This document shows positions 63,165-64,000 of a stretch of 64,000 nucleotides of DNA, one piece after another. Under the pieces are notes generated by a model. That model saw only the letters and a list, made by a program, of their open reading frames with translations, made no database searches and had not been told where the DNA came from. The stretch is from Chloroflexus islandicus (GTDB lineage Bacteria > Chloroflexota > Chloroflexia > Chloroflexales > Chloroflexaceae), in assembly GCF_001650695.1 (NCBI RefSeq), contig NZ_LWQS01000030.1:55747-119746 (forward strand), given 5' to 3'. Each line of letters starts with the position of its first letter. The first letter of the stretch is position 1. The translations under genes and the position numbers were made by a program.

Positions 63165-64000
63165 GCGGGATCGGTTGTCATGGCGAGCCGCCGTCGGGCG
63201 GCGCAGCTCATGCGGCTCCCCCTCGCCTGCCGTCAGGCGGGAGAGGGGGCGGGGGGGTGAGGGCCATCAGCCCGTGCAGCGGGTTTTTGTAGCCCCCACC
63301 CCGTACCCCTCCCCCGCTGGGGGAGGGGCGACCGGCACCCGTGGCCCCGCGCCCACTGGGGTGGGCCGTGCAGCCCCCACCCCGTACCCCTCCCCCGCTG
63401 GGGGAGGGGCGACCCGCACCCTTGGCCCCGCGCCCACTGGTGGGGGCCGTGTTGCCCCCCCCCCGTACCCCCCCCCCGCTGGGGGAGGGGCGATCCGCAC
63501 CCCCAGCCCCTCTCCCACTGGGGCGGGTTTATGGGCGGACAGCACCGCGGATCCGGCGCCCGGCCCGTGCGGGTCGGGGGATCCAAGGCGGCACTGGGCC
63601 GTGTTGCCCTCACCCCTTGCCCCCTAGGGGAGTGGAGACCCTCACCCCCGTCCCCTCTCCCGCAACGCGGGAGAGGGGCGCTGCTGCCTTCCGCGCGAGC
63701 AGTGCCTGTCGCTCCCAATCGGCGGCTCCCCCGCTCCCGCCGTTAGGTGGGAGCGGGGGCCGGGGGTGAGGGAAAACCAGCGCATTGCAACGCCGTCAAC
63801 CATATCTAGGCTCATGCGCTCTGTCCGCCCCTGAACCCGCTGGGGGAGGGGACAGCGCCCCTGCTCTCCGTTTGTCATTGCGCGCCGCCGGAAGTGGCGA
63901 AGCAATCTCCCGCTTCAGCGGAGTGCCTACCTAGGCGGGTGCCTCCCGTGCTCGCGGGAGATTGCTGCGGTCGGGCGGCCCCGCGCTGCGCTGGGGCCGC
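63165..64000. repeat. Repeat block reaching the window end, with an internal 79-bp tandem
   Basis: No gene. A unit of about 79 bp containing CCGTACCCCTCCCCCGCTGG and the following GGGAGGGGCGA recurs three times from about 63293. A copy of the 570-bp-unit text (ACCCTCACCCCCGTCCCCTC onward) starts at about 63639, and CATTGCG...AGCAATCTCC pieces end the window. Confidence 0.8.

Overview
The window reads as chromosomal DNA of a filamentous Chloroflexota bacterium, most like the Chloroflexia (Chloroflexus and relatives). This rests on the gene families seen: TgpA-like transglutaminase, VWA/DUF58 clusters, a surface protein with QYFERAR-type repeats, an orphan nuoM and a large SdrD_B-repeat protein. 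It also rests on the abundant palindrome-rich intergenic repeats. It is an inference; there is no rRNA and no photosynthesis gene here. I saw no tRNA, CRISPR array, prophage or conjugative element.

Layout. 0-4.4 kb: end of a polytopic membrane protein, HIT protein, anchored surface protein, prs, radC. 4.8-9 kb: a ParB-like/universal-stress fusion and an orphan nuoM, then a long divergent control region. 9.1-21.1 kb: tatD, a transglutaminase-like membrane protein, a lone cyclic-nucleotide-binding protein, a second flippase-like membrane protein, acylphosphatase, MFS transporter, shikimate kinase, a PIN toxin/antitoxin pair, clpB, comEA. 21.2-22.3 kb: tandem repeats. 22.3-34 kb: pyruvate kinase, a BtuF-like protein, an unrecognised acidic protein, a RAYT transposase carrying internal repeats, an M61 peptidase, then a sugar-phosphate group (rpiA, rpe, glk) and an NrtR-type Nudix regulator with an operator in its promoter. 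34.7-44.8 kb (minus strand): a thiol-oxidoreductase-like protein with a 33-aa membrane peptide, then a VWA/DUF58/beta-lactamase-fold cluster cut in two by 1.9 kb of repeats that include a perfect 570-bp tandem duplication. 45-47.2 kb: SAF-domain dehydrogenase plus hydroxyisobutyrate-dehydrogenase-like protein.

47.2-54.2 kb is the most interesting part. A sensor kinase whose N-terminus is an AcoR/MimR-type sensor domain, normally attached to sigma-54 activators, is paired with an OmpR-type regulator. Divergent from it is an operon of amidohydrolase, DUF59 protein and secondary-type alcohol dehydrogenase, in the order known downstream of propane/acetone monooxygenases (prmABCD/mimABCD), but no monooxygenase is present. 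Both operons have the same 33-bp upstream sequence containing two 11-bp direct repeats, the geometry of an OmpR/PhoB-type site. A mazEF-like toxin module with its own promoter lies exactly between the two copies.

54.2-63 kb (minus strand): an LPxTG-like surface protein, a 2109-aa protein with sixteen SdrD_B-like repeats plus a CARDB-like end, and a cobalamin-binding protein with the W-x9-EH signature of CarH-type light sensors but no MerR DNA-binding domain. The rest is repeat sequence. About seven intergenic blocks share one mosaic repeat vocabulary. Coordinates and starts were read by eye; no homology search was run, so functions are family-level calls.
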